Shown here: piece after piece, positions 7,452-17,559 of the stretch | How positions within the stretch are numbered: position 1 is the stretch's first letter | Layout: every line of letters starts with the position of its first letter | Source: Promethearchaeota archaeon | Lineage (GTDB): Archaea > Asgardarchaeota > Lokiarchaeia > Sigyniarchaeales > SOKP01 | Direction of reading: 5' to 3' | Assembly: GCA_019058015.1 (NCBI GenBank) | Contig: JAHLWH010000032.1 | Location: 1 to 35,868, forward strand | DNA: 35,868 nt | Position numbers and translations under genes: made by a program | Notes under the pieces: generated by a model | Databases searched by the model: none | Told to the model about the DNA's origin: nothing | What the model saw: the letters and a program-made list of their open reading frames with translations, nothing else

Positions 7452-10400
7452 TTGATTGAGCACAATAACATGGCAAAGGTAAAAGATAATTTGGCCTATC
7501 CGTATGTAACGGTATTCAAAAAGAAGCCGTTTAGATCATTTACTTTTGCCATAGATGACGATATAGGAAGTTTTTTTATACCTGAATATGATAAGATTGT
7601 GAAAATTTTTCGGTTTTTTGAAAAAAATTTATTAAATTTTAAAAATCTGAATTTAGAGAATATATATTGGTTTCTTTTATTGGGGAAATATTTAAGGGAA
7701 GATATATCTATAAATCTCAAAAAGATCATTAATTTCATAACAGGATGTGAGATTTTTGAAGAAAATTCCCTAGGATTTAAGTTCTCTCCTGAATCTAAAC
7801 AGAGAAAACCGGATAATTGGTCAACTTTTTTTGCTTTAGCCAGTTTAAATTTATTAGGAGAATTAGATGTTTATTTATCTACACATCCAAGAGAAAATAT
7901 AAAAGAAAAGATTATTAATTTTATTTTTAAGACCAGAGATAAAGGGCGTTTTGTTCATTGTTTAAACAAAAATTGTACAATTTGCCAAAAAACAACGCCT
8001 ATTAGAACAAGTTTTTTTGTAATAGAAGCATTAATTCTTCTAGATTTTGATATCAAATTACAACAAAATGTGTTTTTAAAATATTTTAATGATTTAAAAA
8101 AGAAATATTCTATAGTATTTCAATTACTGATTCTTAAATATTTTGATTTAATTTCTGATATCGAGACTAAACACTTAAAATATTTACACCAATTTCAACA
8201 AAATGATGGTGGTTTTAGTTTTAAGGAAAATATTGGAAAAATTAATGAAACATTTTGGATTATTTATGTTTTGGAAAACTATTCCTGGTTGCTTGATTAC
8301 AATCGTGGAAGGATTTATTCTTTTCTCTCAACGAAAATCAAAGGCTTAAATCATGATTATAGTTCATTTAATACCTTGAAATTGATGGATATTTCGAAAA
8401 TTATTTTAATGTGCTCATTTATTTGGTCTAAATTTATTGAAGAAGTTGAGAGAACTGTTTTTAGACATTTTGATATAAATACTTCTTTAGACTTAAATAT
8501 TTTGAAAAAAGAGTTAGGAATAAATGAGGGAATACCAGAAATTCTTAGATATATTAATCAGAAATATTACTTTAATTTAGAGATTTTAGATAATGAAATT
8601 GAATTTAATAATTATTTAAGAAATTTAACCCGAGAAAATGCATATTTAGCTAAATCAGTATATGCGTCGATAAAAAATTCTAGCGTCATCTATTTAAATA
8701 AACTTCTGAATGACTATAAATACAATTACCCAAATAAGCCAAAAAAAATTAGGGATTTGATCCTCCTAATAGAAGATTTAATTTCGCACAACTTTTTCCT
8801 AGGTCGAATTCTTCGGAAAAACATGATTTTTTTTAGTAAATATTATTTATATAAAGACAAATTTATTTATGAAGTAATTAGAATTGATTCTGATATAAAT
8901 AGCGAAGAAATAATTAATGAAAAATTTAAATTGGAGGAAATCAAAACAGATATTTATAATATTATAATTAAATTAAAAGATACACCAAAAAAGATTAAAG
9001 AAGAGATTAAAAGCTTAATACTTGTAAATGAATTCGATTTAGCAAAAGAAAGGTTAAAATACAATGTTAAAAATGCTTTAATGGAAGCCGATTTTTTAAA
9101 TGAAAATATTGAAAATTCCTTTTCTACAGATTTTAAATACATAAATCCAAATTATCAGTTATCCAATGAGATAGTGGAATGGAACAAGAATTATTCGGAA
9201 ATTCGAAGCAAATATTTTAATTTACAAAATTATTTTAATGAAATTTTCAAGGAAAAAGAAAATTTAAAAAATTTCAAATTAATTTTGAATAAATTGGAAG
9301 ACATAATTGACAAAAATGAACAAAAAATTTATTCTTTAATTGATCACTTTAAAAATTTGTTTAGAGAATCCCTAGAGAAATCATATTCTAATGAAATTGT
9401 CCAACAATTATTAAAAGTATGCGAACATCTTAATTTAGAAATCACGAAATTAGATACGCAAATCTATGAAATATCACATAAAATTACTTCTAAAGAAAAA
9501 TCCATTAAAAAAGCTCAAAAGAAGGTTATCTCAAAATGGATATTAATTAAAGAAGATGCAGATACATTTATTGATTATTTCCTAGAAGGATTTAAGATTT
9601 ATGAAAATGATAAAAATGAAATGAAGGAAATAGAACAAAGTACTTCTTTGATGATTAATGAACTCAAAAACACAATTGATTTAATCTTAAAGGAAAAAGA
9701 ATATCAATTAGCACTGGAAATTATTGAAGAGAGAACTGAGAAGCATTTAAATGAAAAATTAGAATTAATCAAAAATTCTCAATCTCAGTTAAAGGAACAT
9801 ATGAAGAGTAAGAGAAAACTTACTCTTCTTCTAAAGAAAATTCAAGAAGATTGGAATAAATTAGAGCAAAAAATAATTGAGAAACTTGACAATTATCGAA
9901 ATTCTATTGAAGATAAAGTTATTCAAGAACGCGAACTTGAGAAATTAAAAGAATTTGACAATTTTATAAAGAGCAATATTTCAATTTTAAAAGAACAATT
10001 AAGAAAGAAAGAAAATGAATGTGCGAAAGATTTAAATTATCAAAAACTTAAAATCGCCAATTTAAACTCTCGAATTGCTGAACTTTCTAAAAAGTATTCA
10101 GATCTCAACGAAAAAGTTAAAGATAAAGTAAAAGAACTTGCTAAAATTGTAGTGGATTTTCAAGAGAAATCAAAGTTATGTATGTTATCATGGAATAAAT
10201 TCATAGATCTATTTAAAAATAATTTGAATGATTTAAAAAATAAATATACAAATGAGATTATAAAACAAGAGATACTATCAACTAGCTCACAATCTAAAAC
10301 AAATCTCATAAAACTAGATGATTTAAAGAAAAAATTAAATCTAAAATGTAATGTGTTGATCGAACGGATCAATGAGATGATAGAAATTACAAAATTAGAT

Positions 10401-11882
10401 GGAGAATTGGATGAAAATGACAAAGAGCTTCTTGTTCACACTGATGATTATTATAAGAATAAACAATTGCGAAATTTTATTGAAAAACAAATAGAGAAAT
10501 TAGGAAATGATTTCGGAAAATTAGTATCTCTATATGAATCTGCAATAAAAAATAAATCTCTTAAACTTAATATTTTAGAAATTCAAAATAGAATAGAAGA
10601 TTTTAATACCCAGCAATTAAATTTAGAAAGAAGTTACCAAAATGAAATTTTAAAAATTGGTATAAATATAAATAGAGATGATTTCTTAGCGAATAGAAAT
10701 TTTTTCAATACTGAACTTAATAGATATAGGGATATTATTGATGAAATTAACAAAAATACAATACTTTTTAATCAACTTGTAAATTTCATCGGTGGAGAAT
10801 TCAACCCTTTAAGAATCCAATTACGGGAATTAAATAAATCCTTTCAAGATGAATCTGAAAAAACAAATGATTACGATAAACTATTAAATAATTTTAGCGG
10901 TAAAATCTTAGAATTATCTGAAACTACAAATATTTCTTTCAATGAGATTGAGCAAGGAATTAGTACCACGATGATTAAGAATGAAAGTTTAAAAATATCA
11001 AATTCTGAAATTCGAGAAGTACTCGTTTTTATGAAAAACCAATTTAATAAAGAATTTGAAGAATTTAAGGAAAATGTATCAAAAAAATTTGATTTGATTA
11101 AAAACGACGCTTTAAAAAAGAATTTGATGCAATTTATAAATAGAAATCAGATTTTACTTAATCAAATGCTTGGATCCTTAGAACGAAAAGTTGAAGATAA
11201 ACTAGAAATTAAAGATTTTAAATCTACAAGTATTATGGTTCAAAGAAGAGTAAAAAAAATACGAGAAAAATTAAAATATATTGAAAATGAAACCTCTAGA
11301 CTTAAAAAAGAATTTAAAAAATCATCTCCTACATTCAATACAAAAAATAAATTTCTTTTTGACGATTTTAAACATTTTCTGCATGAGTATAATGAGATAA
11401 TTAATGAGAAAATTAAAAAATTAGAGCAATTAATACTTAAAAGTTATATTACAATTGTTATTAAGGCGGTTAAAGACGAATATATAACAATATCTTTTTT
11501 GGCACACGAACTTAAAATTAAAAAAGATAAAATCCAAACATATATTATCACTTTGATTGGTGATAATGATTTACCAGGAAAATATGACCCTGAAATTCAG
11601 TTATATTATGAGAATCTTGAAATTATTAATAATTTAAATCCTGCTAAGTTAAAAGTTATTAAAACCACCAACTTCAGATTTTATGAGATTCTTAATAGAT
11701 TAAGATTCATTGCCAGCCAATATGGATCAGTTATATCTTTAATAGCTGCTTTATTTACAATTTCTATAGCCCTTAATAATTTAACAGGAGGAAACCCTTT
11801 AATAGTGTTTTTTCCGTTAATAATTACAGCTGTTATTATTTTATATCTCTTATTAAGAAAGCAAAAAGAAGAGAAAATATGA
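7452..11882 (+). CDS. Giant (1476 aa) coiled-coil protein: N-terminal helical-toroid (prenyltransferase/terpene-cyclase-like) repeats, long coiled coil, wHTH-like segment, C-terminal transmembrane anchor
   Basis: N-term contains NWSTFFALASLNLLGEL, PIRTSFFVIEALILLDF and DGGFSFKENIGKINETFWIIYVLENY. Centre is K/E/L-rich heptads. C-term TISFLAHELKIKKDKIQTYIITLIGDNDLPGKYDPE then hydrophobic YGSVISLIAALFTISIAL and LIVFFPLIITAVIILYLLL. Confidence 0.75.
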   Translation: MIEHNNMAKVKDNLAYPYVTVFKKKPFRSFTFAIDDDIGSFFIPEYDKIVKIFRFFEKNLLNFKNLNLENIYWFLLLGKYLREDISINLKKIINFITGCEIFEENSLGFKFSPESKQRKPDNWSTFFALASLNLLGELDVYLSTHPRENIKEKIINFIFKTRDKGRFVHCLNKNCTICQKTTPIRTSFFVIEALILLDFDIKLQQNVFLKYFNDLKKKYSIVFQLLILKYFDLISDIETKHLKYLHQFQQNDGGFSFKENIGKINETFWIIYVLENYSWLLDYNRGRIYSFLSTKIKGLNHDYSSFNTLKLMDISKIILMCSFIWSKFIEEVERTVFRHFDINTSLDLNILKKELGINEGIPEILRYINQKYYFNLEILDNEIEFNNYLRNLTRENAYLAKSVYASIKNSSVIYLNKLLNDYKYNYPNKPKKIRDLILLIEDLISHNFFLGRILRKNMIFFSKYYLYKDKFIYEVIRIDSDINSEEIINEKFKLEEIKTDIYNIIIKLKDTPKKIKEEIKSLILVNEFDLAKERLKYNVKNALMEADFLNENIENSFSTDFKYINPNYQLSNEIVEWNKNYSEIRSKYFNLQNYFNEIFKEKENLKNFKLILNKLEDIIDKNEQKIYSLIDHFKNLFRESLEKSYSNEIVQQLLKVCEHLNLEITKLDTQIYEISHKITSKEKSIKKAQKKVISKWILIKEDADTFIDYFLEGFKIYENDKNEMKEIEQSTSLMINELKNTIDLILKEKEYQLALEIIEERTEKHLNEKLELIKNSQSQLKEHMKSKRKLTLLLKKIQEDWNKLEQKIIEKLDNYRNSIEDKVIQERELEKLKEFDNFIKSNISILKEQLRKKENECAKDLNYQKLKIANLNSRIAELSKKYSDLNEKVKDKVKELAKIVVDFQEKSKLCMLSWNKFIDLFKNNLNDLKNKYTNEIIKQEILSTSSQSKTNLIKLDDLKKKLNLKCNVLIERINEMIEITKLDGELDENDKELLVHTDDYYKNKQLRNFIEKQIEKLGNDFGKLVSLYESAIKNKSLKLNILEIQNRIEDFNTQQLNLERSYQNEILKIGININRDDFLANRNFFNTELNRYRDIIDEINKNTILFNQLVNFIGGEFNPLRIQLRELNKSFQDESEKTNDYDKLLNNFSGKILELSETTNISFNEIEQGISTTMIKNESLKISNSEIREVLVFMKNQFNKEFEEFKENVSKKFDLIKNDALKKNLMQFINRNQILLNQMLGSLERKVEDKLEIKDFKSTSIMVQRRVKKIREKLKYIENETSRLKKEFKKSSPTFNTKNKFLFDDFKHFLHEYNEIINEKIKKLEQLILKSYITIVIKAVKDEYITISFLAHELKIKKDKIQTYIITLIGDNDLPGKYDPEIQLYYENLEIINNLNPAKLKVIKTTNFRFYEILNRLRFIASQYGSVISLIAALFTISIALNNLTGGNPLIVFFPLIITAVIILYLLLRKQKEEKI

Positions 11883-11972
11883 ATGATTAAGTAATATTTT
11901 TAAACAAGTTATGAGGATTTTTTATTAATAAATAATAATAATATTTAACAAAAATTTTGGAAAGAAGCACGA

Positions 11973-12374
11973 ATGAAAGAAGCGAGAATTCTCAATATTG
12001 ATACAAGAGGAAGAATAGTAATTCCAAATATCTTCCGAAAATCGTTAGGGATCGAGGATGCAACCCAAATAATGATAATAGCAGATAGTGAGAAGAAAGA
12101 AATCCGAATCTATCCCGTAGGTTGGAGTGGAGAAAAAGATACCGTTAAATTCAAAATTTATATGAATGATGTTGCGGGTTCATTAGCACTAATTGCAAAA
12201 ACCATAGGTGAATTAAATATCTCTCTTATTTACGGTGAAGCAATCGTTATTGAGAAAGGAAAATTAGCGATATGGAACGTAATTGCACCCATTCCTGAGG
12301 GTTTAAATATTGATAATATAATTGAAACATTAATTCAAAGAGGAAATGCTCAGAAAATTGAGATAATTGAATAA
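11973..12374 (+). CDS. AbrB/SpoVT-like DNA-binding + ACT-like domain regulator
   Basis: ILNIDTRGRIVIPNIFRKSLGIEDATQIMI (AbrB fold) followed by KFKIYMNDVAGSLALIAKTIGELNISL (ACT-like). Confidence 0.75.
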   Translation: MKEARILNIDTRGRIVIPNIFRKSLGIEDATQIMIIADSEKKEIRIYPVGWSGEKDTVKFKIYMNDVAGSLALIAKTIGELNISLIYGEAIVIEKGKLAIWNVIAPIPEGLNIDNIIETLIQRGNAQKIEIIE

Positions 12375-12462
12375 TAAACAAGCGTTAAAATAAAAAATAC
12401 AAAATATGATTATATCAATAGAGTATTTTTTTTAAAGAATTATAACAAAATTATGAATTATT

Positions 12463-13146
12463 ATGGCTAAGAAGAAGATTAAAAAAGAAAAATTAGAAAA
12501 GGATGAAGATTTAAGTGAGCCAGAAGCTAAACAAGATGGACTTAGTTTTTTAGAGACTGCTTTGAAAAAAAGTAAAGATAGCAAAAAAGCTTTAGAAGAA
12601 TTTATGCTAGGAAAAGCAGAGTCAAAAACTGAAGAAACTGCAAATAAGGAATATGATAATATCGAGATAACCCCACAATTGACATCTGAAACCAGTCAGG
12701 ATGATAAAACGACTTCTGAGGAGTCGGGTATAAAGATCGAGGTTTTGGAGGATTTTAAAGAAATTGAAGATTTATCAACAACACCTCATAGAGAAGAATT
12801 GGATTTATATGAGAAAATGAGTGGTTTTTTTAATGAATTATTTAATAGTTTTAGTGATAGATACACAAGATGGGAGAATTCTACTGGAAAGATTTTATCT
12901 ATTTTACGAAAAATGAGAAAAATAACAAAAAAAAACACAGAACAGCTGATAAATTCAATAGAAAATTTACTTGCAAAAACACAAAAAGGATTAATTGATT
13001 TTAAAATAAAGCGCAACGAAATCGAAAAAATTTCAAACACTAATTTTGGGCTAATTTCGAAAGATTTTAAAAAAATATTAGGCCTTTTAGAATTACAGAT
13101 TCAAGAATATCAATTAAAAAAAGAAGTTTCAGATCTTTTTCCTTAG
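12463..13146 (+). CDS. Hypothetical, charged/disordered N-terminus with helical C-terminus
   Basis: Intact ORF; K/E/S/T-rich first ~120 aa, then predicted helical region. Confidence 0.6.
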   Translation: MAKKKIKKEKLEKDEDLSEPEAKQDGLSFLETALKKSKDSKKALEEFMLGKAESKTEETANKEYDNIEITPQLTSETSQDDKTTSEESGIKIEVLEDFKEIEDLSTTPHREELDLYEKMSGFFNELFNSFSDRYTRWENSTGKILSILRKMRKITKKNTEQLINSIENLLAKTQKGLIDFKIKRNEIEKISNTNFGLISKDFKKILGLLELQIQEYQLKKEVSDLFP

Positions 13147-13168
13147 ACCACCATAATAGAGCAGATTC

Positions 13169-13786
13169 TTGAATTTTATCCAATATTTCAGTAAATCTTC
13201 TTTCGTTGACCATATGGAATATTACATACAAGAAAATTTAACACGAGAAAATGTTTTAAATAATATAATCTCAGGCACTAATAACATCATTCATATCATT
13301 GGAAATTTATTTTATTCAACCGAGAATCCAAAAAATAGTTATTTTATTACTAATGATTATCAATCAGTTTCTATTTCAGATATTAATTATGCTATAAAAA
13401 AGACTACTACTACAAAAAAACCATTCATTTTCTTTAATGTACGTATTTTCAATCTTTTGGAAGATCAATTACCATCAATTTTAAAGATTATTTCTAAGAT
13501 AATTCAAAATTTCGATCAAAACGAGATAACTGGAATTATTGTAAGAATTTTATACGATTTTAACGATAATACAAGGCAATTAATTTCAAATATATATAAT
13601 AATCTGATTGATGGGTTTAGTCAAGGAATTTCTGTATTGAAAGCACGACAAAAAATTCTTCTAAATAATATTGTGCCAAATGCTGACCAAAAAGATATAG
13701 ATATGCATCAAGACATGAATGTAGAATCAATCATCGCCCTTAATTCATTTCTTCTTTTTGGAAAACCCTGGAGAATGCTCGAATAA
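13169..13786 (+). CDS. Hypothetical protein (possibly a degenerate RecA/KaiC-like or DUF835-like fold)
   Basis: Intact ORF with TTG start in the coiled-coil cluster; alternating hydrophobic strands (IIHIIGNLFY, KPFIFFNVRIF, EITGIIVRILYDF). Confidence 0.5.
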   Translation: MNFIQYFSKSSFVDHMEYYIQENLTRENVLNNIISGTNNIIHIIGNLFYSTENPKNSYFITNDYQSVSISDINYAIKKTTTTKKPFIFFNVRIFNLLEDQLPSILKIISKIIQNFDQNEITGIIVRILYDFNDNTRQLISNIYNNLIDGFSQGISVLKARQKILLNNIVPNADQKDIDMHQDMNVESIIALNSFLLFGKPWRMLE

Positions 13787-13869
13787 ATTATTAACCATAG
13801 AAAGAAAAATAATTTAAATATCCAAAATTATTAAAACATAATAAATAAAATAAAAGCAAGGAAATTCGT

Positions 13870-14400
13870 ATGGATAGAATATCACAATTAAGACTAGAAA
13901 ATACTAAACTAAGAGATAAGGTAAATGAACTCGAACAAAAAATTATCTCCATTGTCGGTCTAATTCAACTTTTTCCTTCCGGAATTGAAGGTAAAAAAGA
14001 AGCACTAAATGAGAAAATTTTATCAGTTATAAATTCAACTGTATCTAGTTTAAAAATAATAACCCCTAAAATTGGACCTTTCTATTCTGAAAAAATTTTA
14101 AGTGTAGCTAAAAAGGGAATCCCTGTGCTTATGATAATTAATGACAGAAGATTTATACCACAAGAATTTCAACAATACTACGATGATTTAAAAACAAAAT
14201 CCAATGTAAGTATTGTGAATAACCCTGTTGTAAAATATCTCTTAGTCATGAATGAAAAAGAAGTTTTATTCAGTGCAGCATCCTTAGTCAAAAAAGAATT
14301 ATCTAATTCTATTTTAATAGGAACTCTTGTAAAAGAAAAAAATAAATTATTGAGAATTGAACAGATCGTCTCGAATATGCTTCCATCCTTTATGAGATAA
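13870..14400 (+). CDS. Coiled coil + PLD-like/TrmB-sensor-like domain protein
   Basis: N-term LRLENTKLRDKVNELEQKI; then SLKIITPKIGPFYSEKILSVAKKGIPVLMIINDRR...SIVNNPVVKYLLVMNEKEVLFSAA. Confidence 0.55.
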   Translation: MDRISQLRLENTKLRDKVNELEQKIISIVGLIQLFPSGIEGKKEALNEKILSVINSTVSSLKIITPKIGPFYSEKILSVAKKGIPVLMIINDRRFIPQEFQQYYDDLKTKSNVSIVNNPVVKYLLVMNEKEVLFSAASLVKKELSNSILIGTLVKEKNKLLRIEQIVSNMLPSFMR

Positions 14401-14525
14401 TGCCAGTAATAAAAGATTTTCAAAACACATCATTTAATTCCTAAATTAAAATTAATAATTTTATCTGTTTTTATTAGGAACAAGATTTATTTATATATTA
14501 AAGCAAACTTTAATTCAATTCTACT

Positions 14526-16724
14526 ATGAACTCAATTATAGATTCAAGAAAACTCTCAACATTGTTTGGAATTAAATCTGCTTTTTTTCAAAATTCAATT
14601 AAATACTTAAATCAATCAAAAAGAAAATCAAGAAAAGCTTATGATTTTTATTTTAACAAATGGAAGAAATCTTTTGGAAAATTATATAAATCACAAAATC
14701 TTACACACCAACTATTCCTAAACCATACATATCTATATTATTTAGTAAAGACCATTATTTTACATTTCATAGAGAGACAATTACAAAATATTCAAGAAAA
14801 AAATAAAACAAAAGACGTATTTAATAAAAAATTAAAGCATTTAAAAATAAATGAGATATTCAATTGGCTTTCCAATGCTGATTCATTTACTAACTTAATC
14901 GTAGATCAAATAAGGAATTATAAAATTTCAAATGAAGATTTATTTTTTCATATTTATCAAGAAATTATTGATCCATCTGCTCGACATGAAAGAGGAGAGT
15001 ATTACACTCCAAAAAACCTAGCTAGATTGATGATTGAAGATGCTTATTCATTAGGCATGAAAGTTCTTGATTGTTCATGTGGATCAGGTATGTTTTTAAT
15101 GGAATTAATAAAAATAATATTAAATTCTACTAAAAGTAATAAAGAGAAAATAAAAGATTTAAATAATATTTACGGATTAGACATAAACCCAATAGCAATT
15201 TTAGTAACTACTGCAAATTTCCTTTTAAATATTCAAGATATATATAAAAAATTAGAGGCCTTTTTACCTGCCATTAACGTTTATCGATTTGATCCATTAA
15301 ATCCAACAGATGATTTTCTATTTCCTTATCAAGATTTTAAAAATAAATTTGATTTAATAATTGGAAACCCTCCTTGGTTAACATATAAAGATGTAAATGA
15401 TAAAAAATATCAAATTATTCTTAGAAATTTAGCAGATAGTTTAGGAATAAAACCTCAGAGTCAATATATTACTCATATCGAGCTAGCTTCATTATTTTTT
15501 TACCAGACTCCCAAATTATTTCTAAAAAATAATGGGACAATTTTTTTAATCTTAACTAAAAGCGTCTTAACCGGTGGTCACTGCTTTAAATTTCGAGCTT
15601 TCAAGTTTTTCTATGATTTAGAAATCTGGGATTTTGAACAATATACTTTTTTTAATATGGATTTCATAATACTCAAATCAAAATTTGATTATTCCCAAAA
15701 TAAGATTAATGGTATATCTAAAACTTTAATTGAAAGTAAATATCCAATTCCTACAAAAATATTTGACCAAAATTTGAATTTAATTAAAGAAACCAATTAT
15801 TTCTCAGTTGAGATAAGCAAACAAGGTGCAAAATCTATTATTCCAAGTGAGCAATACGATAATTTAATTAAGATATCAACAAGTTGTTATAAAAAAAGGT
15901 TCTTTCAAGGAGCTACATTAGTCCCTCGAGCTTTAACTTATTTTACCATAGCTGGTGTTCAAGAAACTGATAATATTTTAATGATCTCTCCTGACATAAA
16001 CTCCATAAAACAAGCCAAACCACCTTGGAATAAAATTTTTTTTAAAGAAGAATTAATTGAAAATCATTTTCGTTTTAAAACATTTTTAAATAAAGATCTC
16101 GTTCCATTTGGCATAAAAAAAAGAAGAAATATCTTTCTTCCCGTTAACGAGAAATTAAATTTTTCTAAGAAATACCTTGAAAAACTTCCTTACGGAGAAA
16201 AGTTTTATAAAAAAATTAATAATTCCTACAAGAAATTCAAGAAAGGAACAAGCAATATTAACACCCTTTTTGATAATCTAAACTATTGGAATAAATTAAG
16301 CAAACAAAATTTAAATAAAAAATATTTAGTAGTTTACAATGCAAGCGGTTCCAAAATAAAATCTGCAGTAATTAATAACGAGAAAGAAAAAATCATTATT
16401 TGTTCTGAAAATTATTATTTCTCAACTAATAACAAGGAAGAAGCCTATTATTTAACAAGTATTTTAAATGCACCTATCCTCAGTGAAAACATCAAGATTG
16501 TAAAAAGCAGTCGGCATATTCACAAACGACCATTTGATTTTCCTATTCCTAAATTTGATTCCAACAATTCCAATCATCAAAAACTATCGAAGATTGGAAT
16601 GAAAGCAGAAAAAAAAGTAAATGTTATTGTCCAAAAAGATGAAAAAATTAGTGTAATAAAAGTGAAAGAAAAGATTAGCAATATTCTAGATGAAATAAAT
16701 AAAATTGTTCAAAAAATAATCTAA
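14526..16724 (+). CDS. N6-adenine DNA methyltransferase (Eco57I/type IIG-like)
   Basis: GEYYTPKNLARLMI, VLDCSCGSGMFLMELI, FDLIIGNPPWLTYKDV motifs; ~370-aa C-terminal region likely for target recognition. Confidence 0.88.
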   Translation: MNSIIDSRKLSTLFGIKSAFFQNSIKYLNQSKRKSRKAYDFYFNKWKKSFGKLYKSQNLTHQLFLNHTYLYYLVKTIILHFIERQLQNIQEKNKTKDVFNKKLKHLKINEIFNWLSNADSFTNLIVDQIRNYKISNEDLFFHIYQEIIDPSARHERGEYYTPKNLARLMIEDAYSLGMKVLDCSCGSGMFLMELIKIILNSTKSNKEKIKDLNNIYGLDINPIAILVTTANFLLNIQDIYKKLEAFLPAINVYRFDPLNPTDDFLFPYQDFKNKFDLIIGNPPWLTYKDVNDKKYQIILRNLADSLGIKPQSQYITHIELASLFFYQTPKLFLKNNGTIFLILTKSVLTGGHCFKFRAFKFFYDLEIWDFEQYTFFNMDFIILKSKFDYSQNKINGISKTLIESKYPIPTKIFDQNLNLIKETNYFSVEISKQGAKSIIPSEQYDNLIKISTSCYKKRFFQGATLVPRALTYFTIAGVQETDNILMISPDINSIKQAKPPWNKIFFKEELIENHFRFKTFLNKDLVPFGIKKRRNIFLPVNEKLNFSKKYLEKLPYGEKFYKKINNSYKKFKKGTSNINTLFDNLNYWNKLSKQNLNKKYLVVYNASGSKIKSAVINNEKEKIIICSENYYFSTNNKEEAYYLTSILNAPILSENIKIVKSSRHIHKRPFDFPIPKFDSNNSNHQKLSKIGMKAEKKVNVIVQKDEKISVIKVKEKISNILDEINKIVQKII

Positions 16725-16749
16725 CTAATTTAAATAGAAAATTGAAAGA

Positions 16750-17370
16750 CTAGGCAGTTTCTTGCTCAGGCATTTCACCCTGAAGCTTCTTATAATGATT
16801 TAATACCCCTTGGCGTGCAGCATAAACAAATCCTCGCTTCACATTAACTCCCGTTATAGCTATCGTCTCATAGATTAGCGTTTGATTTAACTTTGCTTTA
16901 TCAAGTACCTCACGAATTTTATTTATCTCTATAATATCTTCTAAATCCCGTTTATTTGCACAAACAACAAGTGGAACTTCCGCTGGGTCTGAAAAACTTT
17001 TAGAAATTAATCTATCTCCATAAAATTGTAATAATTCTTTTAAACTCCATATATTTTCTTCCCACTGGTCGATTAAACTGTCCCAAAAGAAGAGGATACA
17101 ATCAGTTCCTTTGAGGACCGTTCGTCTCTGGAATTTGTGGCGTCTTTGACCGGCGACGGTATAAACTTGGAACACCACATTGCTTACTCGGGCTACCACT
17201 CTATCAAAGAACAATGTACGACCAGTTGGATCAGCTATCTGTTGCATATCACCTGAAGCAAGTCCCTCTTTCTTGTATACCCACTCTAAGGCAGTTGTTT
17301 TTCCTCCTAAAGATGGACCCCAGAATACAACTTTGAAAACCAGTGTTCCATCCCCGCGACGACTTGGAAT
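16750..17370 (-). CDS. Small Ras-superfamily (Arf/MglA-like) GTPase
   Basis: Minus-strand frame extends upstream of the tracked ORF to IPSRRGDGTLVFKVVFWGPSLGGKTTALEWVYKKEGLASGD (P-loop GPSLGGKTT), then VYTVAGQRRH (G3) and CANKRDL (G4). Start inferred at ATT 17368-17370, after AGGAGAGG at 17378-17385. Confidence 0.85.
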   Translation of the reverse strand: MPSRRGDGTLVFKVVFWGPSLGGKTTALEWVYKKEGLASGDMQQIADPTGRTLFFDRVVARVSNVVFQVYTVAGQRRHKFQRRTVLKGTDCILFFWDSLIDQWEENIWSLKELLQFYGDRLISKSFSDPAEVPLVVCANKRDLEDIIEINKIREVLDKAKLNQTLIYETIAITGVNVKRGFVYAARQGVLNHYKKLQGEMPEQETA

Positions 17371-17559
17371 ATTTAATCCTCTCCTATTAAAAATTTTTTA
17401 TTTATTAATTTTGATAAGTAAGATTGTTATAAAATTTATAAGAATTCTCTTAAATTAATGTTATCTAAATTATATTAATTTAATATTGTTTAAAGTATTT
17501 AAATAATATCTACTAATAAGATATCTCAAAATTTGAGTCTGACGGTTAGGTATCTTCTC

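Noticed and set aside
10160-10423. Antisense ORFs within the giant coiled-coil gene (also 7496-7738, 8954-9142)
   Set aside because: Low-complexity Phe/Ser/Leu-rich translations typical of the antisense of K/E/N-rich coiled coil.
7452-11882. SMC/Rad50-type ATPase for the giant coiled-coil ORF
   Set aside because: No Walker A, ABC signature or Walker B motif seen; architecture ends in a TM segment instead.
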